Shown: one piece after another, positions 1 to 11,563 of the stretch
Layout of the letters: each line of letters begins with the position of its first letter
Position numbering within the stretch: the first letter of the stretch is position 1
From: Neonectria sp. B-13
Taxonomy: Eukaryota > Ascomycota > Sordariomycetes > Hypocreales > Nectriaceae
Assembly (NCBI GenBank): GCA_002682825.1
Contig: NOKP01000012.1
Span: 744,001 to 808,000, forward strand
Reading direction: 5' to 3'
DNA: 64,000 nucleotides
The notes under the pieces: generated by a model
The model's database searches: none
What the model saw: only the letters and a program-made list of their open reading frames with translations
What the model was told of the DNA's origin: nothing
Made by a program: the position numbers and the translations under genes

Positions 1-241
1 GTTGGATACGTGCTACCACTGCCAACGTCGTTAAGGGTTAGCAAATTGGTCAGCACCTCACAGTCGAACAAGCGAGTCCCAGTAGCTTGATGCGCTGGCA
101 TGTGGTCCGTTCATGTTTATCAGCCAGAGCCATCAACTGGGAAGGATCTAGAATACCATTTGCATATTTTGGTAATGCAGTTCCCAGCACAGGAGCGACG
201 TCCATTTCGACATCTTGCGACCCAAGATCAGTTCAAGTTCG

Positions 242-1473
242 TTACAGGAAAATATAATCGCGGCGGATAATGCTATCAAAGAGCTCCGAATGACTCACCA
301 GAGAACATTTGTGGTTCCACAGCAGTTCTGTTTGATTGACCCGCAGAATTAGTATTGTTAGAAGAGGTCCAATGTCCATACAATAGAGTATGAGAACTGA
401 CCGATTCTTCAAACAACCCGCGCATATGGCGAGGCTAGAAGCTGCCTCCATCTCCTGGCAATATCTTGAAGTGGCTCCTGAGACATCTGAAACTCTGCGC
501 CAGTCGTGCATCGGTATATCTCCGAGACCATCTCGGACACTAAACCTAAAGTACTTGAGATCCAACACCTTGGCATCCTTCTCCAAAAGATAATGCACTC
601 TGTCGGGATCGGTGGCAGCATCTGTGATGGCAGATACGAGCGAAGTGATCTCTCCGAGGTTTGAAATGCTGTTGCCGTGTATCTTCATCCCTAAACGAAT
701 CGATGAACGGACGCCAGTCCCGATGCTGACGATGCAATCTATCGCGGACAGCTGCCATACTCGCGTCGCCTCATCGAAGCCTTCCTTAGAGGGATTACTG
801 AAGCCGATCGCGGCAGAGATGTGGGACGTGGGAGGGTCACCAAACTGGGCCGGAATGTATCGTATCGGAGTTGCCATGGACGCAAGAACTGCCTCCCAAA
901 TGCTGCACTTGGTCTCATCTGGATCCGAACGAGAGATGTAGGAACGCAATCGGATAGGCAAACGAATATCTTCGGTACTCATAGTGAGCACCATTGTTCT
1001 GCACGTATGCGATGCATCCGTTGCCAAGAATGGTTCCTCTGCATGATGGCCACGTTCGGCGAGCGTCTGTTGAATGGCTCGTTGAAGTGCTTCGTTGTTC
1101 TTCTTGATACCGTCCTGCCAGTGAAACAGCGAGATGCGGCTTCGAACAGGCTCTAGTTTCTTTCCTCTATCAAGTAACCACTTCTTGCATTCAGAAAGGG
1201 TCTAGGGTCTGTGAGTGAATGTGATGCTGGAAGCTGTGTTCTTCAACTTACCATCCCAAGCCTTCCCAAGAGAATAGCAATCAGGCCACCCCAACCAGTC
1301 CCACAAATCAGATTGAAGTGTCTTGAAGGTCTGCAACCCTCTCTACATGACGTTCCTCCACATCCGACACGGGTTTGTAGTTTTTCGAGAATCAGGAGTG
1401 CCGATAGAATTCGAACTCCGCCGTCATCGAGACATAGGATCTGGGCTTTGCTCCCTAACGGAAGTTCGCTGCC
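242..1473 (-). pseudogene. patatin-like phospholipase, catalytic motifs degenerate
   Basis: Two exons can be read, 1473-1252 and 1201-242, joined by a 50 bp GT-AG intron (1202-1251, ending CTAG) that restores a patatin-like frame. The first exon has the glycine-rich oxyanion region as LCLDDGGVRILSALLIL and the nucleophile-elbow region as CGTGWGGLIAILLGRL. Active relatives have DGGGxRG and GTSTGG, so the catalytic Ser is Gly here, a neighbouring Thr is Trp, and one oxyanion Gly is Asp. The second exon continues with typical fungal patatin text (CSIWEAVLASMATP, AAIGFSNPS, IVSIGTGV) and ends with a short helical tail. No start codon is found: the frame upstream of 1473 runs into TAG, possibly an intron acceptor. 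In fungi this domain is often the effector of NLR-like proteins, but no NACHT or repeat region is visible. Family call is firm; 'pseudogene' is inferred from the lost residues and missing start. Confidence 0.6.
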
Positions 1474-2149
1474 CTACTACAATTAACACAGACATTTGTG
1501 AAGGCAACAATAGTACTCCTAACCATTCTGGAAGTACGATAAGACGTTCCGAGGCTAATGATAGGGTCCTCGTTAGACCGGGCAGGGAGCGACGTGCTTT
1601 GGTGCCAAGACGTGGTAAGCATAACGTGGCTATTGGCCAAGTGGAGGAAATCTAGACATGTCTCGACAGGGCGAGCAGCCAGAATAAAAACCCCGCTTCG
1701 CAGATCCAGGAATGGCCTGGCTCACATTACGGGGAGGCATGTCCTTGCCACTAAGGTTCTGTGGCATGAGCCACTGAAGCTACACTATCCCTTTGACTGT
1801 CGTAAGCCTCCACCTCCGTATCGAGCCCCACATGACCCCCGCTAAGGCTGAGGTACGTAGAGTGACTTTGAGCACCAGCGAAATCAACCCCGCCCAATTC
1901 ATGATACAACTCATTCTGTGCATTCTCATGGATTCCTAACAGCTCTCTAGCCAGGCGGCAGTCAACGCATACGATGACAATAGCTTCATTCGTATTGATG
2001 ACAGCCGCCGTGAGCAGCCAGCTGATAATACCTGCCGGCTAATACATGATCCGGTCCAGGATCGTGGTTACAACTTCGAGCTGATGGTCATTCCAAGCTG
2101 GGTCTTTGAGATAATAGCCCTGCCCCTAGAGCCGCTATTACTTTTCTAG
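1474..2149. other. transition zone, no assignable gene
   Basis: Base composition is still balanced here and both strands carry short open stretches: a plus-strand frame of 69 codons at 1940-2149 without an ATG, and minus-strand frames interrupted by TAG. I do not recognise either. They may be remnants of the gene that supplied the missing patatin N-terminus. Confidence 0.3.
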
Positions 2150-3521
2150 CAATTCCTACCTATTTCCTTAGTAGAAAGCTGGGTCTATTACACTAACAGT
2201 TGGGTCAGTCACTAGCTTAGATAGTATAAAGATAGCAGCTGCAGATTGAAGCTATAGTCTTAGCTGTTATCTTAGAAGCTGACCTTTATTGTAGAAATCT
2301 ATATATAGCTTATAATCTTAATGTATATAAGAATTCATAGGGAGCTATAGATTGAGGACTATTAGAAGACTTTTAGACCTAAGGATTAATACTCTATTTA
2401 TCTAGTAATCAAATGGATATCTTATAATCAGTTCTAGTTATTATCTTAGTATCTTTATATCTTTAACTTTATAACTATTAATAAGAACCCTAATATAAGC
2501 TTCTATAGTTATACCTTTAGCTAGATTAATATATAGTCTAACTATATATAGTATATATCTACTGTTTTCTATATATTAAGTATATTTATTACTATAAATA
2601 AATATATAGTCTACTTTCTTAAAAGGTCCCTAAAGATAATAACTATCCCTTCTAAGCTAATTCCCATAGGATTCAAAGTATAGACTATAGCCTAATAAGG
2701 CTATTTCCTGTGATAGATTTGGCATAGGCTAGGCCAGAAGTTTAAGCCCATAGGGATCCGGCTAGCCTACCAGCGGCTGCTGTTATAGCTATGGCGGATG
2801 CAGTAGGACTGGTAGCTATGGGAGAGGAATATGATCCATCTGAACCTGACCCAAGCTGTGGTTATTGCCCTAGTAAATCTGCTGCTGGAATCCATATACC
2901 ACATATTTCTCAATAACCTATTCTCTTCCTATGTGTTAGAGCTAATAAACTATAACTAGGCTTAATAAATCCTAGCAAAATATCTACAGATATTACATAA
3001 TATAGTATTATTTATACTGTATATGTACTGTGTGGGTCTATTACTATTACCCCATTGGTCCGATCATATCTCAATTAGCTTTCCGAGTTATCCAGACAAA
3101 GTTTAGAAACCTCTTTTCTAAACCACTAATAACACAACAGTGACCTATCCAATCATCATACACGTAATGTATGATGTAAATCTGCTTCCGGCCTATCCGA
3201 TGAGCCTGGCCCGGTTGCAATTGGTCTATTGGATCTTGGACAATTTGTCTATAAAGAGAGAGCATCTGCCCGCTCTATCCATAGCTATCTAAGCATCTCA
3301 TGCACTCAATTCTTACTCAATTGACCCAATAAGAACATCATTCTAACCCACTTTTCTTGCTCTATCTAATGAGCTATTCTATTGTCTCAAGAACCTTCTT
3401 TAGAAACCCCTATTGCTACGAGAAGTCTCCTATTCTATTAGTTACTTATTTTACTGATTTTGATTACCCTATTGAGCAGGCTATATCTTTTCTAACAAAT
3501 TTTAAACTTGTTTCTACTAAA
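2150..3521. other. AT-rich RIP-mutated DNA, no gene
   Basis: The stretch is AT-rich with stops in every frame. An island of near-normal composition at about 2690-2900 and a 66-codon plus-strand frame at 3357-3557 survive, but neither shows a domain I recognise. The latter is cut by the insertion at 3537. Confidence 0.5.
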
Positions 3522-3536
3522 AGAAAGTATACTATA

Positions 3537-4591
3537 TTTAGATATAATAGTCCTTAGTAGCATATACCTAGAGAAGGGGCTAAAGGTTAAATAGTATAAA
3601 AGAAAATAGAAAAAACAATAGTATAATAGGCTTAATACCTAAGCCTAAAGCAATAATAACTTAAGGAGATAAAAGTTTCTACTGTAAAGTTAAGGTATAA
3701 GTTTTACTGCCTTAATCAGCTGGAAAAGCTAGATCTTAGAAAAGCTAAATCTTAGAAAAGCTAGATCTTAGAAAAGCTAGATCTTGGAAAAGCTAGACCT
3801 TAGAAAAGCTAGATCTTAGAAAAGGCTAAAACCCCTTAGGATAAAAGCCTAGCCTCTACACTTTCCAGGTTACCCCTTTACATTCCATCCAACCTTCCAT
3901 ATAACATAAAGACCATACAACCAATCACATAAGATAACCTTCCAAATCACACTATAGCTCAGCAAGCCCTTGCTAAGCTATACCTATAGGCTCTTATACA
4001 ACCTATATAGCCTATTTCAAGTGGATCTAAGCCTTATTTCTAAGCTATAAATTGCAATTCAAAAGTCTAACCTACAAGATATAAAAGAGGTTAAAACTAA
4101 TCAATGCCCTAAGGCTAAGGAATTAGTCCAGTTAATAGTCTTTAGTTATTGCATCCTACTATAAGATAGAATCCAGCCTAATAGAGCAATAGCCCAATGG
4201 ATTGCAATAGAACAGGTCTTTCTAGAGGGGCTAGCTTTAAAGCTAGAAAGGAATAATAATACTACTAATATAGAGAAGAGGTTTATCAATAGTCTAAAGT
4301 ATAATGACTATATCTTATAGGTTATACAGCTAATAAGCAATACTATAACAATTAACCTACAACTAAAAGAGTAATACATTAGAAAGCAAGAGAATCTAAT
4401 CATCTTTAACATTAGCTATAAAGCTATATAGAGGGATTTAGCAGAGGGAGTTCTATGGAGGGGGCAAAAGTCAATAATTAGGTTCAAAATCCAAAGATCT
4501 ATCCCTCTGTTAAGCTTAAGCAAAGGAAATATATAATTTAGTGCAATTGTAGATAAGTAGAAACAGTAGTCCAAATAGTAGTTTCAATAGT
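3537..4591 (-). repeat. ~1 kb retroposon-like repeat, copy A
   Basis: This 1055 bp non-coding copy is flanked by a perfect 15 bp direct repeat, AGAAAGTATACTATA, at 3522-3536 and 4592-4606. One terminus reads TTTAGATATAATAGTCC, the other reads ...TTTCAATAGT. Five further copies lie at 26.4-31.4 kb. At 3722-3835 it holds about six tandem copies of a 16 bp unit (AGAAAAGCTAGATCTT). It is the least RIP-mutated copy, retaining many CA dinucleotides. The strand is assigned so that the TTTAGATAT terminus is the 3' end, because the truncated copy keeps only that end. Confidence 0.75.
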
Positions 4592-4606
4592 AGAAAGTAT
4601 ACTATA

Positions 4607-5206
4607 TATTGCTTTATTATCTATCTTTAGTCTTTTATTATTTCTAGATTATATAAATATAAGAATACTATTAAAGAGGATTTAAGTAATTATAGTAAGA
4701 ATAAACCTATTCTCTTATTTAACTTTTTAAATAATAACCTATAGTCTATTAATTGCATTATTTAGTATTTCTATAGATTAAAATATTAAAGGCTAAGCTT
4801 TACTTTTAGTCTAATCCTTAGTACTAAGAATATATAAAGTAAAAATAGACTATTTTTAAGCTATAACTAATATCTAGGATCTAGAATATTAAAATAAGAT
4901 ATATTAAACTAACTATTAGCTGTTTATTAAAGAAATAACCTTTAATATATAATACTTATTCTCTATAGTACTAATATAATAGCTATTACTAACTTATTAG
5001 TATATTAATCTTACCTTTAGTTATTAACCTACTTATACTACTCTTAGTAATATTCTTAGATAGTTTTAATTTAGTAGACTATATATAAATACTATTTGTA
5101 TTAGAGTTTATCTTTTATTAATAGCTTAATAAATAAAATTTAATCTAAACTATATAGTAGTTAGAAATTTTAAAGATCTTCTTAGTACCTTATAATATCT
5201 AGTATA
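4607..5206. other. AT-rich RIP-mutated DNA, no gene
   Basis: Dense stops in all frames and very few CpA or CpG dinucleotides. Nothing recognisable is seen apart from the target-site repeat at its left edge. Confidence 0.5.
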
Positions 5207-5754
5207 ATAGGGGCTAAAGGCTAAGTAGGCTAGCTAGTTGCTAGTAGGGATATAATTAAGTGTAGAAGGGGGCTGTTATAAGGAGGGTTAAGTAGGGAAG
5301 GAGGGAGAGGGTCTTTTTCTTTTTATTATTATCTTAAGAGAGAATAATAGAAGAGCTTCTTATTATAGAAAGATAAGAGAAATAAGCTTATTAAGCTTAA
5401 AGCTTAAGCTTTTACCTTTGTTTACTAAGAAAGAATTCTATAATTGTATTCAAATCTTTACTCAATTCTAGGTTAAACCTCTATCTTCTATAATACTAAT
5501 TGTTAAGCTAACTATAGGCCTTTTTAATGCCTTATTAATATTCTTTTTTACTTTTAACTTAATAATTAACCTTATAAGATACTTCCCTATTAAGAGGTAT
5601 TAAACATTAGACTATCTAACTATATATATACTATCTAGTATAGCTTTAGGCTGACTGATTAAGACACTTATATAATGTATTTCTATGTATCTTACTAAGG
5701 GACTATTATTCATCTGGGGTATTGTTTCTTATCCCTTTCTACTGCTAAACTAGA
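5207..5754 (+). repeat. solo-LTR-like repeat, family 2
   Basis: About 548 bp, from AGGGGCTAAAGGCTAAG to CTACTGCTAAAC, that aligns along its length with 28208-28751, and its last ~80 bp with 31490-31573. The 28 kb copy is flanked by a 5 bp duplication (ATAAT), as LTR elements make; here the flanks are TATAA and TAGAA (4 of 5). It has no ORF. A purine run (AGAAGGGGG) followed by TGTTATAAGG at 5274 could alternatively mark a polypurine tract and LTR start, so the exact left border is uncertain. Confidence 0.5.
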
Positions 5755-8700
5755 ATTATTTGAATCTAAGACTATATTAAAAGCTATTCCTTTAGGCTAA
5801 TACTTTAGAAATAGCTTAGTTAATTATAGAAATAAGTCTTTATCTTATCTATTAGAACTATATATTTACATTCTATATATATAACTAAGTTAAGTTTAAA
5901 TAGATATATAAATAGATTAATAGTATATTATATACTATCTATATAAAGATTAAATAGATCTATTTATAAGTCTAGAGTATTTAGACCTAATAAAGTATCT
6001 TTTTAGCTTTTTCTAAAGTTATAATTAATAAGTATATTAAAGGTAGTATTAGTATTAGTATACTTTTATTTATAAGCATTAGGCTTAAGTAGTTTAATGT
6101 TTATTTCTCTCTATTTTTTATAATACTCTATAGGCTCTTTTATACTATTATAAGAATACTTATACATAAAAGTAACTATTATTACTATAATATCTCTTAG
6201 CTTATTATTATTATTATATATTTTAATAAGGGTTATTTTAGGTAATACTAAGGTATTACCTTTTATAAATATATACTAATCTATAGAGACTATAATATAT
6301 ATTTATAGGAGTATAAATTATAGCTATTCTAGAAATGTACTATTAAGCCTATATATAAAGGATTATTATACTAATTAATAACTATTCTATTATATATAGA
6401 TAATATTAATAGTAGCCTTAAGAGTTATATTATTATATTAATTAAGGTTTAAAGTATAAGTCTAAATATATTTTTTAATAATAGCTATATTTAGCTAATA
6501 GTATAACTAGACTTTAATTATAGATAATATACTAGGAATATAGCTATTAATTTGCTTAAGCTTACTCTTAAAGGTAGCTATATTCTATATATTTATATAT
6601 AAGAAAGGTATAAATAATAATTTACTATTATAGCTATACTAAAAATACTTCTATATAACTATTAGAGCAATAGGTTAAATATATATTAAATAGTTATATA
6701 AGAGTCTATTAATAGGTTCTAAGTAGAATTATACTACTTAAAACTCTTTATTTATAGTAAAATAAGCTTTATAATATTATATAATAAAGAACATTTTAGT
6801 ATTATATATATAAATACTATAAATGTATAAAGATATGTTATAGTACTTTAGTATAAGTAGCTTAGTAATTTTAATGCTTTATTTACTATTAAGTTAAAGG
6901 AGAACTATTAGCCCCTTAAGGAATAGATTATAGATAGTAAGATAGGCCTATATAGCTTTTCTATCCTATTAGCCTTTATCTTAGATCTTAGCCTTTAGAA
7001 GCCTATCTATAGAAGATTTATAAACTCTTATTAATAGTAAAATATATATACTACTTAACTTATTAATAGGATTAAAAACAAAGAAGTATCTAGATATTAA
7101 AGTTAATAGTCTATCTTTAATACTAGCTAGATTAGGATTTAAGAGTATTTAATTATATATTAGCTACTAATAGCCTAAGGTTACTAACTATAGTGCCTTT
7201 TAATAGATACTATAGAAGCTCTTTATAGTTAATCTAAAGGAGTTATCCTATAGAAGCTCCTTTCTATTATAACTTTACTTAAAGTAAAAGGTAGACCTTT
7301 CTAACTACTATTAGGCCTACTTATATATTATTAAGCTTAAGAATTCTCTTATTAATAATATAGTACTATTATATATCTTAAATATATAAATACTATTAAG
7401 TAATTTTATTTAACTATAGTATAATTAAGTATTAAGCTTAATATAGTTATAAAAGAGTTAAGGTAAGATTACTTTAAGAAGAACTAAGTAGGTATAATAA
7501 ATAAGCCTAACTAATATTAGAATAAATTAGGCTAGATATAGAAAGCTCTATTTATATAATCTAATAAGACCTTAAATAGTACTAAAGTATATAAAAAGTA
7601 TAAAACTTAATCTACTATCCTTAAATTCCTTTATAATTATAAAATGAAATAGTTTTAATAGTATATTAGCTATAGGATTATTACTTTTAGCTACCTTTTA
7701 ATTATCTAAAGGTTAAATAGAATTATCTAATAAAGATTCTTTGGTTTTAGTTAGGCTTTCTATTTCTTTATTATTAGTATTATTATCTTTAGAGTTATTA
7801 GTATTATTATTATTAGTATTACTATTCTTATCTTTCTCTTTATTCTAATTAATATAGATATATTTAGCTTCTTATAATAGATCTTTGTATAATTTACATA
7901 AAGTAGTAGCTTAGTCTTATAAAAAGCCTCTTCTTATAATTAACTTAGCTATTATATATAGGAGGTATTATAAATAGAGCTAGAAATAAATATATTATTT
8001 ATATTCCTTTTAATATACCTTTTTTAAGCTTATCTAAGTTATTAACTTAAAAGGAACTCTATAAGAGTAATCTAAGTAAATACTATAAAACTATTACTAG
8101 ATAGAAATATTAGTATAGTATATAGTGTCTTTATATATATAAAAGAGTTAATTAATAGTTATTATAATTAATACTAACTTTCCCTTATTATTAATAAAGC
8201 TCTATAAAGCTTAATCTTTATAGTTATTAATATAAAGAAGGTAATTTAATCCTTTAGATAACTTAGATAAGGCAATAAGAAGGTCTTTATATATACTATT
8301 ATTATAATCAAATATATACTCTTAACTGGTTTAATATAGCTAATTTAATAATAAGTAGATATCTAGTGTTCTATTAGTAGATAAATAATACTAATAGTAA
8401 TTAAATAACTATTGTTTAATGTACTATTCCTGTTTTAATTAAAGCTAATCTACTAGGTTCTATATAGGTTTTAAAGTAGTCTCTATATATAGTAGTAATA
8501 TAGTACTATCTATTATTACTTAGGTAGGTTCTAGGCAAATAATCTATAATTAATAGATGTCTTTTATATACTAGCTCTAAAAGAAAACCCTTTCTTTAAT
8601 ATAATTATAGATCTAATATATACCTTTTAGTTAAGTAATAATATATATCTTAATCTAATAATCCTTTCTTATATATTTAATTATAATCTTATAGTTAATA

Positions 8701-9300
8701 GAATATAAGCTATAATACTTATAAGTAATACTCTTTTATAATACTAGCTATAAATAGAGTTTTAAGTGACTAGCCTATTAGGATAGACCTATTAGGTCTA
8801 ATAGCTTTAAGGATTAAATAAGGCTATTAAGACTATACTAGGTAAGCTTAATAACCTTATAGGCCTTACTAAGATAGTATAAGATATATTTACTATTAGC
8901 TTTTAAGGTAAAGCTATATAAGATATAAATAATAGTTAGCTCTAAATAGTTTAGATATAGGCTAAGTTACTATAGTCTATCTAGCTATTAAGTAGTTAAT
9001 TAAAAGACTAATAATTACTAAGATAAATAGAAAGTAATTTCTATAGATATATTAGTAATCTAAAGTAGATTTCTAGGTTAAATATAAATATATTATTTAT
9101 AATACTTCTATAAGTTTCTCTCTCTTTTACTTAGGCTACTTTATTTAGAAAATAGATAAAAGGTAAAAATAGAGTATATTTTATATCTTAGTTATATTTT
9201 ATAAAAAGAAAGTACTTTTATAAAAATAGGCCTTATTTCTATAGTAGTAATAGTAGTAGAGGGCTAATAATAGTAATTGGAGGAGGAGTGGAAATGGGGC
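5755..9300. other. 3.5 kb RIP desert, probably a dead transposon
   Basis: This is the most AT-rich part of the window. Nearly every remaining C is followed by T or C and every G is preceded by A or G, which is the product of C-to-T change at CpA (and CpG) on both strands. No ORF of useful length exists on either strand. Length and position beside a solo-LTR-like unit suggest a mobile-element interior, but no protein motif can be recovered by eye. Confidence 0.5.
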
Positions 9301-9351
9301 ATGTTTCTCCATGTAATGCTTGAGTAGGCCAGCTCTGAATTATAATAACCG

Positions 9352-11563
9352 CTACCCTAGTTTCATTGTTCTTACTTCTCCCTCTTCCATCCAAACTTGA
9401 TTCTCTTCCGTGACCACAACTTCATCTAAGATGATACCTGTTCCATCCATATATGTCATTGGAACCCGCTGTGATGATTTATCCCACCGCCAACAAGCGT
9501 GTTTAACTCGAACAAGCCCGATTCTTTCATAGGCATCGTCACCTTGGCGAAGGATAACCACGTTCTGCGACCCCTGCGCTGGGAATACGAAACCTAAATC
9601 ACTATCTTCAGGGACCTGATTCTCGTCCATAAAGACAGGAGCAAGCGCCGTAACATTTTCAGAGAGTTTGAGAACGCAATGGAGCCCGCCCCTTCGCTTG
9701 ACTGCACCTCTTAGCACATTCTCTTCGCCCATGTACATGTAACTGTACTCAATGTTCGTCGTGGGCTTCGCCTTCGTTATCGTCCAGTCAAGAACCGTAA
9801 ATGAAAGCTTGACAACGGACCCCGTAATATAAAGGTGCCGTGGGGCATTCGCAAAGCCAACGAAACAACTTCGTGCTGCTGAATCTAGCACGAAACTGCA
9901 CAGAGAGACGAGCTGACCACCGTCTTCTTGAATTTGAATTTCTCCGACCATGTCAGAACGGATGTAAGGTCCGACTAGACAAACAGGGCCCGTCCAGCCG
10001 ACCCAGGCCCAACTAGGAAATTCATGTCGCCGTCTGGCCGGATTCTCGTGGTGCCAAGCCAGTGCAATCTGAAGCCATTGTTGGGGTTGGCGGGATTGGG
10101 TTTTCATCGGTACTCCCCACATATGGTAGACGGGCTTTTTGAGATCTTTTAAAGAGTTGAAAACTCCTAAACATGCATTCAGTGCATCTGTGTCGTAGGA
10201 TAGATGCCTGGTGCTGTATGTAGCGATATGTGTCTCGATTTGGGTTCCCGCACCTAAGGAGTCTCCCCCTTTCAGGCTTGCTGCGCTTGGCATGATAGAT
10301 AGAAACGGCTGATTTCCGAAAGAAGATATAGTCTCGAGGGGCTGTTGGACAGATTCGGCACAATACATCCCGTTGCATAAGTATGCGACCTGTTGATCTG
10401 TGAAGATGAGCCGGCGCTTCGGGAGAAATCCTTCCTGATATGTCCAAGCCCGCGTAGCCCACGTCGAATTCAGCAGCGTATAGGACATGTGCGGGAAGAT
10501 TTGGACTAGCGTCGTTTCATGAACGTTGGTTTGTTGCTGTGGCATGCGATGCCGTTCACTAATCCCCGGAAGGCCGTGGTTTGAGTCATTGCCTGCTGCT
10601 GCAATCAGCGTCAACTGCGAGTTGGAGTATATCCTATCCATTTGGCGAATTTGATCATGCTTCAACTCATCGCTTTGGTCAATGCACTTCAGACCTAGTT
10701 AGTAACCATTTTCTGAGCAGAAGACCACCACTTACATATCGGTCAACCCATAGGTATCGGAAACCCAAGGACATGGTCGCAGAAATGCTATCACGTATGA
10801 CAGGAGGAAGTTCATCTAACGTGACACTGTCCACCCTCGGCTGATTGTGTTTAGGTGACGAGCTCGGACCCCAGACGTAAGATAGTGCGACGTATGCGCA
10901 GTCTTTTGGGGCAGAAACGATGGACGCGGTTGGGCAGTCAATGACGCGAAGCCCCTGTGGAGTCGGTGTCGCGTCAGAAGAACATGTCTTATCGTGCTTC
11001 TGACGACAGAGTGACATCCAACCTCTGACTAATTTGAAATCAATGCTGCGAGGAGAGATTATCCTAGGTCCAAAGTCGTAGTTGTCATGCCTCGTTTGTT
11101 GATTCAGAAGCGCGACATAGCCCGCTTCTGCACAAGCCTTCGGGCTCTTCCCTGGAGTAGTGACGCTAAGCACAGAGCAGTCAAAGAAAGATCGGCTCTT
11201 AATGCTCGGGACGTGTGAAGAGCAAAACACAGCCCTAGCAGAGAAGGCTCTCAGCTGGCATCTTATTATATCCAAAGCAGCCGGTTTTAGCAGCGCTAAA
11301 AGCTGGCAGACTCGACAAGAAGATTGTTGCAACTGATGGTGGGGTTCATCAAGGATGGTGACCAATTTTCCGTGGCGAGAAGTAGGCTGATTCTGTCGTA
11401 TTTCAGACCACGGAATGCTATCGCAGCGCCTGCAAAGGCCATTTGGGGCCGATGTGTTGCTGTTGTCCAATTTCTTCTTCGGGATATTTCCCTCGTTGAA
11501 GGAGAGTTGGCGCTTCCGCGCAGTTCTGTTGGAGTCTGGCAACATAACGGGTATATCGGCCAT
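9352..11563 (-). CDS. HET-domain protein 1
   Basis: Two exons, 11563-10736 and 10686-9352, with a 49 bp intron (10687-10735, GTAAGT donor). Exon 1 is exactly 276 codons and the total is 720 aa. The splice joins WVDRY to CIDQ and so rebuilds the HET core motif LWVDRYCIDQ at about residues 271-280. Other HET landmarks are YVALSYVWG at 224-232, QMDRIYSNSQLTLIAAAG just after the junction, and RAWTYQEGFLPKRRLIF further on. HET domains (PF06985) mediate vegetative incompatibility and regulated cell death in filamentous ascomycetes; the C-terminal half has no domain I can name. The gene abuts the RIP desert but looks intact and of normal base composition. The start ATG (MADIPVM) is the first in frame. 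Partner and trigger are unknown. Confidence 0.85.

Noticed and set aside
3722..3835. Regular 16 bp repeats resembling a CRISPR-like array
   Set aside because: Units are tandem without spacers, lie inside a transposable repeat, and the genome is eukaryotic.
3537..4591. Terminal inverted repeats making the 1 kb repeat a DNA transposon
   Set aside because: The two ends (TTTAGATATAATAGTCC and ACTATTGAAACT on opposite strands) do not pair, and target duplications of 12-15 bp are too long for that class.
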